Assembly: GCF_015594625.1 (NCBI RefSeq)
Contig: NZ_JADNRQ010000025.1
Location: 1 to 40,912 of the forward strand
Direction: 5' to 3'
DNA length: 40,912 nucleotides
Source of the DNA: Desulfallas sp. Bu1-1
GTDB lineage: Bacteria; Bacillota; Desulfotomaculia; Desulfotomaculales; Desulfallaceae
The position numbers were made by a program, and so were the translations under genes. Below, piece after piece: positions 16,883-23,106 of this stretch. Below the pieces are notes generated by a model. That model did not search any database, was not told the DNA's origin, and worked only from the letters and a program-made list of their open reading frames with translations. The stretch's first letter is position 1, and each line of letters starts with the position of its first letter.

Positions 16883-17728
16883 ATGGAAACAACCCAAAAG
16901 GAATTTGTGCGTGATGTATGGCCCCAGGTTTACAGTTCCCGTCAGAACAGGAGTATCTTGAGGTGGCCGGCCACCGGCGTAGAGGAGCAGGTACTGCACA
17001 AAAAAGACGGCGAAAAAGAAAAAATCCTTTGCCTTGTGGTGGCCGAGGAGAGAGTAAAGGGAATTATCCCTTTAACCGAGTCCGGTATCAAGATCAGCGA
17101 CACCAAGGCTGTCAACCGTGGGCGATTGCTGAAATATATCGGTCAGGAAGTACCCTTCATCGTCATAGGTATCGACGTGGAAAACGAGCGCTTTATTGCT
17201 TCCCGCAGGGCAGCGCTGGAACGCCTGGCTGCCCAGGCATGGCCCAATATCAGTGTGGGCATGACGGTCGATGCCGTAGCCAGCCGGGTTTATGACAATT
17301 CCGTAATCGTGGAATTTGACGGTATTGAGGCTTACCTGCCCATCTACGAAATCTCCCACGGCTGGGTTGATGAAATTTTCGACATTATTCAACCCGGGGA
17401 CAAATTCAAGGTAAAAATCATCGAGCTTGACCAGGAAAACGAGCGGGTCATCGTCTCCATCAAGGAACTCATCCCCAATCCCTGGCCGGAGGCCGCCAGG
17501 CGGTATGAGAAAAATGGCTTTTACCGTGGCACCGTCACTGGTATCACCCGGTACGGGATATTCGTTGAACTGGAACCGGGTGTAAACGCCCTTTGCCGAC
17601 ACCTGAAAACCAACCGCTTTGAGATTAAACGGGGCGACACCGTGGCCATGCAAATTGATAAGATTAGCATGGAAAACGGTGCCGGTAAAATCAACGGCAA
17701 AGTGATCCGGCTGGTAAGAAAAAAATAG
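16883..17728 (+). CDS. S1-domain RNA-binding protein
   Basis: This 281-residue protein starts at ATG 16883 after AAAGGAGG. Three OB/S1-like modules are seen. The first (about 45-115) is KILCLVVAEERVKGIIPLTE. The second (about 120-195) is GMTVDAVASRVYDNSVIVEF with YLPIYEISHGWVDEI. The third (about 205-280) is FYRGTVTGITRYGIFVELEPG with NALCRHL. The pattern V-x-x-I-x-x-Y-G-I-F-V-E-L is typical of S1 domains in ribosomal protein S1 and related RNA-binding proteins. Its length and divergent first module argue against the core rpsA. A role in translation or stabilisation of element transcripts is an inference. A terminator overlaps its stop codon. Confidence 0.8.
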   Translation: METTQKEFVRDVWPQVYSSRQNRSILRWPATGVEEQVLHKKDGEKEKILCLVVAEERVKGIIPLTESGIKISDTKAVNRGRLLKYIGQEVPFIVIGIDVENERFIASRRAALERLAAQAWPNISVGMTVDAVASRVYDNSVIVEFDGIEAYLPIYEISHGWVDEIFDIIQPGDKFKVKIIELDQENERVIVSIKELIPNPWPEAARRYEKNGFYRGTVTGITRYGIFVELEPGVNALCRHLKTNRFEIKRGDTVAMQIDKISMENGAGKINGKVIRLVRKK

Positions 17729-17752
17729 GGGCGCACGGCCCCTATTTTTTTT
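17725..17752 (+). terminator. intrinsic terminator after the S1-domain gene
   Basis: ATAGGGGC pairs with GCCCCTAT over a 5-base loop, followed by eight T. The stop codon of the S1 gene is inside the left arm. Confidence 0.85.
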
Positions 17753-17771
17753 CATAAAACCTTATTGGGAG

Positions 17772-18437
17772 GTGACCGGCGCTCTTTGCGTCAATGACAT
17801 GCAGGAGTTATTCCCCGAATTATCCCCTTTTTCTTTGCTTAATTACTACAAAGCCAGCACGATCAACGACCACATCATAGAACCCCGTTTCCCGACGCCG
17901 CGGGAAATAATGCTTTTGAACATCCTCAAATCATGCGGCACGGCTGCCAGCTTCCAGCTTGAAAACCTCTGGCCAAACAAAGAGGGACGCAGGAAACTCA
18001 AAAAATTGGCCAGGCAGAGAATAATTGCGCGGTACAAACTCAACGGAAAGCACAAGTTGAACGTGTATTCCCTAAACCCGTACCTTGACCTTGAAACAGC
18101 CCTCCGGCAGATGGCATTCGCCCAACTCTATATAAAAATGCGCCTCGTTATGCCCTGTTCGGCCACCCTGGGGCCTGAACCGTTCACGGGCCTGATAAAT
18201 CTTTACGGAAAACCTTACCCCGTCCTGGTAATCAGGAAAGGGGACGCTGTCAGTATGCTGCCTTCCAAATTGCCAAACGTGCCCAGGTTGATCGTTGTTG
18301 CTGAAGAATTAACAAAGCTCAACCTCGACATGGATTACAGGATAACAACGGACAGGGATCTCATGGATAAACCGTTGTACCTCGCCTTTCGCCTGCCCGA
18401 TGGAAGTCAGGAAAAAGTTGTTCAATTTGCCTGTTGA
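17772..18437 (+). CDS. hypothetical protein with winged-helix-like N-terminus
   Basis: The frame opens at GTG 17772, which is part of its own GGGAGGTG sequence. ATG 17799 is an alternative start with weaker spacing. The product, up to 221 residues, has a helical segment PTPREIMLLNILKSCGTAASFQLENLW, then GRRKLKKLARQRIIARYK and KLNVYSLNPYL, a plausible winged helix like those in Replic_Relax proteins. The remainder is alpha/beta (YPVLVIRKGDAV, then PRLIVVAEELTKLN). Its plan of winged helix plus a Rossmann-like half parallels the gene at 13465, so a distant relationship is possible. Its function is not known. The following ribosome site (AGGAGGAA at 18441) now leads only into the orphan RNA element. 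Confidence 0.6.
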   Translation: MTGALCVNDMQELFPELSPFSLLNYYKASTINDHIIEPRFPTPREIMLLNILKSCGTAASFQLENLWPNKEGRRKLKKLARQRIIARYKLNGKHKLNVYSLNPYLDLETALRQMAFAQLYIKMRLVMPCSATLGPEPFTGLINLYGKPYPVLVIRKGDAVSMLPSKLPNVPRLIVVAEELTKLNLDMDYRITTDRDLMDKPLYLAFRLPDGSQEKVVQFAC

Positions 18438-18489
18438 CAGGAGGAATATTTGTTTTGTACAATTATGGTAAGGTCGTAAGTCTCCCCGG

Positions 18490-18800
18490 TCATAGACCCC
18501 ACGGCTAAAGCCCGGGGCTTGTAAAAGCCCTACTATGACCAGCCTAAGCCTTAACTGGCTACGTTATCTTAGTCATGACACCCTGGGGTGCTTCTCCAGC
18601 CCCTTGCCCTGTCGCCCAGCATTAAACAGCGAGTAGGGGTTTTACGAGCAGTGTGCTGGGCCTAACAAGCTAAGATAACATTGGCGAGGAGAGACGGCGC
18701 AAGCCGCGTTACCAGCCCCTTACGGGGCTCCGCAAGGAGAAAAGGAGCGTGCGTCGCTTTTCTCCCACAGCTAAAGCCGGGAAATTCCAGTGACACACCT
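18490..18800 (+). ncRNA. orphan HEARO-like omega RNA (IscB/IsrB type)
   Basis: This GC-rich, highly structured stretch has no gene. CCCC at 18497 pairs with GGGG at 18514. AGCC at 18547 pairs with GGCT at 18557. GTTATCTTAG (18563-18572) has its exact complement at 18670-18679. GCCCAGCA (18614) pairs with TGCTGGGC (18654). GGAGAAAAG-AGCG (18736) pairs with CGCTTTTCTCC (18755). The order of a 5' C/G hairpin, GGGGCTTG, an AGCC/GGCT hairpin and GGCTACGTT matches the RNA before iscB at 19769-19850. HEARO RNAs are the guide scaffolds of IscB and IsrB. Here no nuclease gene follows, so this is an orphan or non-autonomous copy. Its length, about 300 bases, is nearer the IsrB type. Confidence 0.6.
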
Positions 18801-18847
18801 CCGGTGATATTAATTGTTTTCTTAGGTTTTTCAATTTTTTAACGGTG

Positions 18848-18955
18848 TATTGCCAGCGCTTTCAAGTACGCTGGACATGAGAAACGTTACCGGCCCTTCT
18901 AAGTTGGCCGGGCTAAAGCGTAAAATTACCAGCGCTTTCAAGTACGCCGGGTTCA
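18848..18955. repeat. three-unit array of a 6-bp-stem hairpin (array 1)
   Basis: Three hairpins with 10-base loops are spaced 37 and 39 bases apart: CCAGCG/CGCTGG at 18853 and 18869, CCGGCC/GGCCGG at 18890 and 18906, and CCAGCG/CGCCGG at 18929 and 18945. Loops read CTTTCAAGTA or CTTCTAAGTT. Units one and two carry compensatory stem changes. The same three-unit design recurs at 34815. Spacers are short and not unique, so this is not a CRISPR array. Confidence 0.75.
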
Positions 18956-19012
18956 GGGTTAATAATCGTGGTCTAACTGCGCCCTTTTGGAGGGTGTTTT
19001 AATTTGTCCCAA

Positions 19013-19058
19013 AGTCCTATTGTGCCTTTGAAATCAAAAGGCTGCAATGGGGCTTTTT
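19013..19058 (+). terminator. possible terminator hairpin
   Basis: AGTCC-ATTG-GCC pairs imperfectly with GGC-CAAT-GGGGCT over a loop of about 13 bases, followed by five T, a G and five more T. Confidence 0.45.
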
Positions 19059-19117
19059 GTTTTTCGGGCAAAATAAATGTTCCGGTAAAAAAATGTGCTT
19101 TACCTTACGGTTTAATA

Positions 19118-19146
19118 TTGACATCTAAGTGTATTGGCGGTATACT
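19118..19146 (+). promoter_or_regulatory. sigma-A-type promoter
   Basis: TTGACA (19118-19123) and TATACT (19141-19146) are separated by 17 bases, a near-perfect vegetative promoter. Transcription would begin near 19153 and meet the terminator at 19168 almost at once. Confidence 0.7.
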
Positions 19147-19167
19147 CAAATTAATCAACATAGACCA

Positions 19168-19219
19168 AAAGTCCCACCTGGAACCCCTTAAAAAGTCAGG
19201 GGCTGGTTGGGACTTTTTT
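19168..19219 (+). terminator. strong terminator directly after the promoter
   Basis: AAAGTCCCA (19168-19176) pairs with TGGGACTTT (19208-19216), with an inner CCCCT/AGGGG stem, followed by T's. Together with the promoter at 19118 it would give a transcript of only about 65 bases unless it is read through. Confidence 0.8.
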
Positions 19220-19328
19220 GTTTTATTTTAAAAAAATGTTCTTAAATGTTCACCAAAATGAAAGGGGGGTTATAAAGGGTACACGCGTACCGTTGTCAAC
19301 CAATCATCAGTTCAGGGGGTAATGTGTA

Positions 19329-19658
19329 TTGTCAGCTGTTTTTGTATGTGATTGGCGATACGTAAAGGGCAGTCTCGATAATTGCTCTGAGGCCAAAAAA
19401 TGCAATAAGGAATGTGCGTTACGGAGGTATGAGGTAAAAACAGAATCCGAGGATATGTTAGCACTCAAAGACTTAGAAATGACCTGCGAAGAAGAGGAAC
19501 TTACACCTGATGAGATGGCCCGGGTAGCCGAAGGCGAAAGGGAACTGAAAGCCGGTTTGGGGGTTAAGTACGAACAAAGTATATGGGACGACCTCGAAGA
19601 CGAGGAGGTAGATAAAATTTATGAAGAACTTTATTTATCCCATACCGGCAGTTCTTGA
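19329..19658 (+). CDS. Cys-rich small protein (paralogue of the 21527 gene)
   Basis: TTG 19329 starts a 109-residue protein after CAGGGGG. The N-terminal 33 residues form a compact cysteine module: FVCDWRYVKGSLDNC, then EAKKC-x3-C followed by LRR. The four Cys suggest a zinc site. The rest is acidic (EEEELTPDEMARVAEGEREL, then IWDDLEDEEVDKIYEELYL). A close paralogue of the Cys module lies at 21560, and even the DNA is similar there, so one arose by duplication. The module is not recognised. The IscB element lies between the two copies. The terminator and promoter at 19118-19219 lie just upstream. Confidence 0.65.
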   Translation: MSAVFVCDWRYVKGSLDNCSEAKKCNKECALRRYEVKTESEDMLALKDLEMTCEEEELTPDEMARVAEGERELKAGLGVKYEQSIWDDLEDEEVDKIYEELYLSHTGSS

Positions 19659-19739
19659 GTTATTTTTAAGGGGCTAAATCAGCTATTACTGGTTTTATAT
19701 TTTCCCGCGCCGGGGATAAACGGCGGTCACTCACTGGCC

Positions 19740-20004
19740 GCCGGGGCCGGTGAGTGGGAAGTCAACTACCCCCTACTAAAATAGGGGGCTTGCAAGAATT
19801 CTGCAGGCCCCGGGTTGACTAGCTCAAGCCCGGTGTAACCGGGCTACGTTGAGAGGGCCATCACACCCCGGAGTATAGCCCGAGCTCCAGGCAACTGTGG
19901 TTCGGGATTAAAAGCCCTGCGGGGTAGGGGCGGTGTCCCGGACACAAAAACCCTTTCAACATGGGCGACGGGCACAATAACTCCAGCGTAGAGGAGGTCA
20001 TCTA
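19740..20004 (+). ncRNA. HEARO omega RNA of the IscB element
   Basis: The 265 bases before iscB are GC-rich and densely paired. CCCCCTA (19769-19775) pairs with TAGGGGG (19782-19788). AGCCCGG (19827) pairs with CCGGGCT (19839), closed by CTCAA/TTGAG. Further stems lie between 19870 and 19970 (CCCGAGC with GTTCGGG, GGTGTCC with GGACAC). HEARO RNA was described as a conserved structure just upstream of HNH endonuclease (IscB) genes and is now known to be its omega RNA, with the guide at the 5' end. Here the guide would lie near 19750-19768, left of the first hairpin. A separate strong hairpin, CACTCAC/GTGAGTG, lies about 19727-19756. The exact 5' end cannot be set by eye. Confidence 0.75.
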
Positions 20005-20005
20005 A

Positions 20006-21259
20006 GTGACGTATGTCTACGTGCTTTCTAAAAGCGGCAGGCCGCTCATGCCGACAAAACCGGCCAGAGCGAGACACCTGCTTAAAGCGGACGAAGCCAG
20101 AGTAGTAAGAATAGTGCCCTTCACTATTCAGCTAACCATCGAAACATCCGAAGCGGTGCAGCCGGTTTATGCCGGACAAGACCCCGGACTTACCCAAGGA
20201 GTGGCCGCTGTTCGGAGCGACGGCAAAGTGCTGTTTCAGGTAGAGGTGAAATGCCGTCCAGACATATCGGAAAAACTCACCGAACGCAGGAACTACCGCC
20301 GGAACCGGCGCCACCGCAAGACCAGGTACCGCCAGCCGAGGTATTTAAACCGCAAAAAACCAGAAGGCTGGGTAGCCCCGTCTATCCGGCAGTTAAAGCA
20401 CGAACACGATAAACTGCGGAGACTGGTCGAGGGTATTCTCCCTGTATCCGGCTGGGCGATAGAGCTGAACAAGTTCGACTTTCAGAAGATGGAGAACCCT
20501 TCCATAAAGGGCGTCCAGTACCAAAACGGTCCACAGAAAGGGTATTTCGACGTAAGAGAGTACGTCCTCGAACGGGACGGCTACGCCTGCGTCCTGTGCG
20601 GAAGCAAAATTAACCGCAAACTTTACCGTTTCCGTGGTAAGTCTCAGAGACCCAAGAACCTGATCACCCTCTGCGGCGAGTGCTACAAAAAGGCGGTAGA
20701 AAAGAAAATCCCGTTTGAAGTTCTGCTGGAGAATTACCGGTGGACGGCCAGAGTCAACGTGATGCGCGCACTGTGGAAACCAGCGGAACACATCAAATTT
20801 GTAACGGCGGAACAGGTAGCAGCCTTCAGGGAAAATCACGGCCTGACCAAAACACACGCCAACGATGCGCTGGCCGCAGTCTGCGAAGCTTATGGTATTG
20901 AACTTCAGCCCTGTGATATCCACGTACTTTGTGGTCGCTATGTCAGACGTAAAAACCGGCAGTTACACCGTGCCAACCCCGGTAAAGGAGGCGTAAGGCA
21001 ACCGGCCAACGCCAACAGATACTTGATTAATAAGTCCGGTGTAAGATTCCAGAAATACGACCTGGTATTATATCGTACCCGAAGTGACCGAAAAATCGTA
21101 GGGTACATCAATACCCTGTTTAGTCGTAGGACTGTGCGTATAGTGGATCCTACCGGTCGGGAGTTGTACAACGGGGCAAGCATAAACAAGCTCAAAAAGA
21201 TTCAAAACGCTGATACCTTGATATGGGAGGTGAACAACGGCGTTTCCTCCTCCGAATGA
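20006..21259 (+). CDS. iscB: IscB-family RNA-guided nuclease with eroded HNH domain
   Basis: GTG 20006 after GAGGAGG starts 417 residues. The PLMP motif is at 13-16 (GRPLMPTKPARARHLL). RuvC-I is YAGQDPG with Asp59. An Arg-rich bridge helix spans about 93-117. RuvC-II is AIELNKFDF with Glu153. RuvC-III is HANDALAA with His284 and Asp287. The C-terminal target-interaction-like domain spans about 310-410 (FQKYDLVLYRTRSDRKIVGYI). The inserted HNH domain (185-232) keeps its zinc ligands (CVLC at 195, CGEC at 223). It lacks the catalytic His of the usual E/D-H-I-x-P segment, reading KLYRFRGKSQ, is shortened there, and has Tyr for the last Asn. So RuvC looks intact and HNH dead, which predicts a nickase-like protein. 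Its guide RNA lies directly upstream. Confidence 0.85.
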   Translation: MTYVYVLSKSGRPLMPTKPARARHLLKADEARVVRIVPFTIQLTIETSEAVQPVYAGQDPGLTQGVAAVRSDGKVLFQVEVKCRPDISEKLTERRNYRRNRRHRKTRYRQPRYLNRKKPEGWVAPSIRQLKHEHDKLRRLVEGILPVSGWAIELNKFDFQKMENPSIKGVQYQNGPQKGYFDVREYVLERDGYACVLCGSKINRKLYRFRGKSQRPKNLITLCGECYKKAVEKKIPFEVLLENYRWTARVNVMRALWKPAEHIKFVTAEQVAAFRENHGLTKTHANDALAAVCEAYGIELQPCDIHVLCGRYVRRKNRQLHRANPGKGGVRQPANANRYLINKSGVRFQKYDLVLYRTRSDRKIVGYINTLFSRRTVRIVDPTGRELYNGASINKLKKIQNADTLIWEVNNGVSSSE

Positions 21260-21282
21260 GTTCGGGGGTATCCACGCCGTGA

Positions 21283-21438
21283 TTCCCTTATGTAATTGCC
21301 GCGCTTAAAAAACAATTGCAAGCTTCCAGGAAATCCAACCTGTCGGCGCTTCAGTTGCTACATTCCAGAAACAAACGTTTTTACCTGCCTACCGACAGCA
21401 TGAAACCAAACCAGAAGCAGGTTCAGATCATTAATTAA
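21283..21438 (+). pseudogene. 3' remnant of an unknown gene
   Basis: After the iscB stop a frame without a start reads AALKKQLQASRKSNLSALQL, then HSRNKRFYLPTDSMKPNQKQ, and stops at 21436-21438. The composition looks coding. It may be the end of a gene cut by the IscB element, although the matching 5' part was not identified. Confidence 0.4.
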
Positions 21439-21453
21439 TCATTATCATCGTCT

Positions 21454-21485
21454 AAAAACCCCGAATTTATTTATCCGGGGTTTTT
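21454..21485 (+). terminator. intrinsic terminator
   Basis: AAAAACCCCG pairs with CGGGGTTTTT over a 12-base AT loop. It works in either direction and closes the IscB region. Confidence 0.85.
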
Positions 21486-21526
21486 CTGTTTTTAAGCCAA
21501 AAATTATTCGTTTATGAGGTGATGCC

Positions 21527-21724
21527 ATATTCAAGTCCGAAAAACCGGCCGCCTTTGTATGTGATTGGCGCAATGTTAAGGGCAGTCTAGATAATTGCTC
21601 CAAGGCTCGTGAATGCCAAAAAGATTGCCCGCTGCGAAAATCAAGTGTTCAGCGTGCTCCACTGGAGTCTGCGCAGCACAGTCTTTCTCTACTCGCCCTG
21701 GGATTAAAAACCGGGGGTAATCTT
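21527..21724 (+). CDS. Cys-rich small protein, apparent AUA start
   Basis: The frame opens after TGA at 21515 and contains no ATG, GTG or TTG before the conserved part. ATA 21527 lies five bases after GAGGTG and is the only near-cognate start with proper spacing. The 65-codon frame reads AAFVCDWRNVKGSLDNC, then KARECQKDCPLRK. It is nearly the same module as in the 19329 gene (same V-C-D-W-R, K-G-S-L-D-N-C and C-x3-C). The tail differs and is Leu/Ser-rich. An alternative is start at ATG 21522 followed by a -1 slip in the A5 run, but that ATG touches the ribosome site. The stop is TAA at 21722-21724, inside the leader of the next gene. Confidence 0.5.
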
Positions 21725-21740
21725 AAAGGAGGTTTTTAAA

Positions 21741-22010
21741 ATGCCAACATACGCGGTCTACACCGGGGTGGGCAAGGAAAACGCCACCCTGCGAAATCTT
21801 AAAGCAGCGGCCAGGCGCTGCAAGGAGATCGTTTCAGCCGCCCTTACGCCTTGGCCCGGCTACGTGCGGGTCGAGGTTAAGGCAGGCGACAACGCCGAGG
21901 TCAAGAACGCCGTGTTCAGCATGCCAAAAAACACCCGGATGGTCATCGAGCTGGTTCCCGGTGTTGTAAAAATCCTGGGCAACGGTAACGAAACTGTTCC
22001 GCTGGAGTAA
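21741..22010 (+). CDS. hypothetical protein, 89 residues
   Basis: ATG 21741 follows AAAGGAGG. The product is a small, probably alpha-beta protein: AVYTGVGKENATLRNLKAAA, then KEIVSAALTPWPGYVRVEVK, then VFSMPKNTRMVIELVPGVVK. It has no Cys, signal peptide or membrane segment. No family is recognised. It precedes the SSB gene by 43 bases in the same direction, so a role in DNA handling or in element biology is likely only by association. Confidence 0.65.
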   Translation: MPTYAVYTGVGKENATLRNLKAAARRCKEIVSAALTPWPGYVRVEVKAGDNAEVKNAVFSMPKNTRMVIELVPGVVKILGNGNETVPLE

Positions 22011-22053
22011 AAACCTTTGCTTGGTTCCATAAAACAAAAAGGAGGTATGTTCT

Positions 22054-22479
22054 ATGTTTCAAAAGTGGATCGGCATTGGCAGGATAACGGCTGACCCCGA
22101 GCTCAAGCACACTCCCAACGGCACTCCGGTAACACGTTTCACCCTGGCGGTGGACCGCGGCTACAAGGATGAAAGCGGGGAAAAACAGACCGATTTCATC
22201 GACATTGTGGTGTGGCGCGAGCAGGCTGAAAACTGCGCGAAGTACCTCTCCAAAGGGGCACCGGCGGCAGTTGAAGGCAGGCTGCAAATCCGCTCCTATG
22301 AGGACAGCCAGGGCATTCGCCGCAGGGCCGCGGAGATTGTAGCCAACCGGGTCGTGTTCCTGCCCAACGGCAAGAAAGGTGACAGTGGCATTGAACCCCC
22401 GCCGTGGCCGGAAGAAGAACCCGGTAACAGCGCTCCTTTCGGCGAAAGCGAAATAAACCTCGACGAAATACCGTTCTAA
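22054..22479 (+). CDS. ssb: single-stranded DNA-binding protein
   Basis: ATG 22054 after AAAGGAGG starts 141 residues. The OB fold is clear: GIGRITADPELKHTPNGTPV, then FTLAVDRGYKDESGEKQTDF, then DIVVWREQAENCAKYLSKG, then EGRLQIRSYEDSQGIRR. The protein ends DEIPF, the acidic tail through which bacterial SSB recruits repair and replication proteins. It is shorter than chromosomal SSB (about 170 residues) because the linker is reduced to a Pro/Glu stretch. Element-encoded SSB coats transferred single strands and works with recombinases such as the Bet protein at 23107. Confidence 0.93.
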   Translation: MFQKWIGIGRITADPELKHTPNGTPVTRFTLAVDRGYKDESGEKQTDFIDIVVWREQAENCAKYLSKGAPAAVEGRLQIRSYEDSQGIRRRAAEIVANRVVFLPNGKKGDSGIEPPPWPEEEPGNSAPFGESEINLDEIPF

Positions 22480-22500
22480 GGAGCGGGTAAACCCTGCTCC
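22480..22500 (+). repeat. intercistronic hairpin leader, copy 1
   Basis: GGAGCGGGT pairs with ACCC-GCTCC just after the ssb stop. An A/T stretch AATTCAAAAA and the ribosome site GGAGGCCAAAT then lead to ATG 22536. The same order recurs at 23046-23106 before the bet gene. Confidence 0.65.
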
Positions 22501-22535
22501 TTGCTCTAATTCAAAAATTTTCTAGGAGGCCAAAT

Positions 22536-22889
22536 ATGAAACAAATCATCAACACCACCCCGCATCCCATCACATTCCAGAGCGTAACCGGCGAGGCCTA
22601 CCAGGTTCCGCCCTGTGGCATTTTAATTAACGCTCGCCCGGTGGAACAACCCGCGGGTACTCACCCCAGTGGGGCCGAGTTAGTCAGAACACGGTTCGTG
22701 CCCGACTCCGCAAGCGCGGAGGCCCTGGCCCAACTGGAAGCCGAAAATCCGGGTGCCATTATTGTGGGCAGCATTATAGCCGCCCAGGCGTTCCCGGGCC
22801 GAGTTTTCGCACTGGTACCCGTACCGGGGTTTGAAAGGGTCCCGCCTGCTGAAAAGCGGATGCGGGACGACAAGTTCACCGTATTTTAA
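22536..22889 (+). CDS. phage-type conserved hypothetical protein
   Basis: ATG 22536 follows GGAGGCCAAAT, giving 117 residues. It begins MKQIINTTPHPITFQSVTG and contains IPPSG-like spacing (QVPPCGILINARPVEQ), then PGAIIVGSIIAAQAF and ALVPVPGF. Small proteins opening with an N-x-T-P-H-x-I motif are common in phages and plasmids, have no assigned function, and often lie in replication modules. No catalytic motif is evident. It is part of the ssb-bet operon. Confidence 0.65.
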   Translation: MKQIINTTPHPITFQSVTGEAYQVPPCGILINARPVEQPAGTHPSGAELVRTRFVPDSASAEALAQLEAENPGAIIVGSIIAAQAFPGRVFALVPVPGFERVPPAEKRMRDDKFTVF

Positions 22890-23045
22890 CTCTCCTGCCG
22901 GGAAGTCCCCATCCGCAAGAGCGGGGATGAAAGGCTGCTAGGGCTGGAATCGCCCGAAATTACGCTTGCTGGAGAGATCCCCTCGATGAAGCAGGAAGCC
23001 TCTTCCTGAGTGAAGTGAAGGGAGGGGTAGTTCACCAGGCATAAA
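22890..23045 (+). ncRNA. solitary TnpB-type omega RNA/right-end scaffold
   Basis: The gap between two operon genes holds a GC-rich structure. CCCCATCCGC and GCGGGGATG form a hairpin (about 22908-22930). Then come GCTGGAATCGCCCGAAATTA, CTTGCTGGAGAGATCCCCTC, and a GAAGCCTC...GAGGGG stem ending in TAGTTCAC near 23035. From memory this is the conserved 3' scaffold and right end of IS605/IS1341-type TnpB elements, where the guide follows the terminal TTCAC. No tnpB gene accompanies it, so it is a remnant or a free-standing RNA. Its flanks include the duplicated leader of the bet gene. Confidence 0.55.
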
Positions 23046-23069
23046 GGGGCGGGGTAGCAACCCTGCTCC
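23046..23069 (+). repeat. intercistronic hairpin leader, copy 2
   Basis: GGGGCGGGGT pairs with ACCC-GCTCC, then a TAATTCAAAAA tract and GGAGGCCAAAT precede ATG 23107. It is nearly the same as the leader at 22480, so the two genes share a duplicated upstream module. Confidence 0.6.
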
Positions 23070-23106
23070 TTCCCCTTAATTCAAAAAAATATCAAGGAGG
23101 CCAAAT

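Larger units (their letters stand above)
19004..19231 (+). other. short ORF overlapping two hairpins, doubtful as a gene
   Basis: A TTG at 19004 follows TTGGAGGG and opens 75 codons (SQSPIVPLKSKGCNGAFCF). The frame runs across one terminator-like hairpin (19013-19058), an internal consensus promoter (19118-19146) and a second terminator (19168-19219). The ribosome site is good, so a leader peptide may be translated. The tail is more likely RNA structure than protein. Confidence 0.3.

Noticed and set aside
18848-18955. CRISPR-like repeat cluster
   Set aside because: Units vary in the stem with compensation, spacers are short, and the design equals the non-CRISPR array at 34809.
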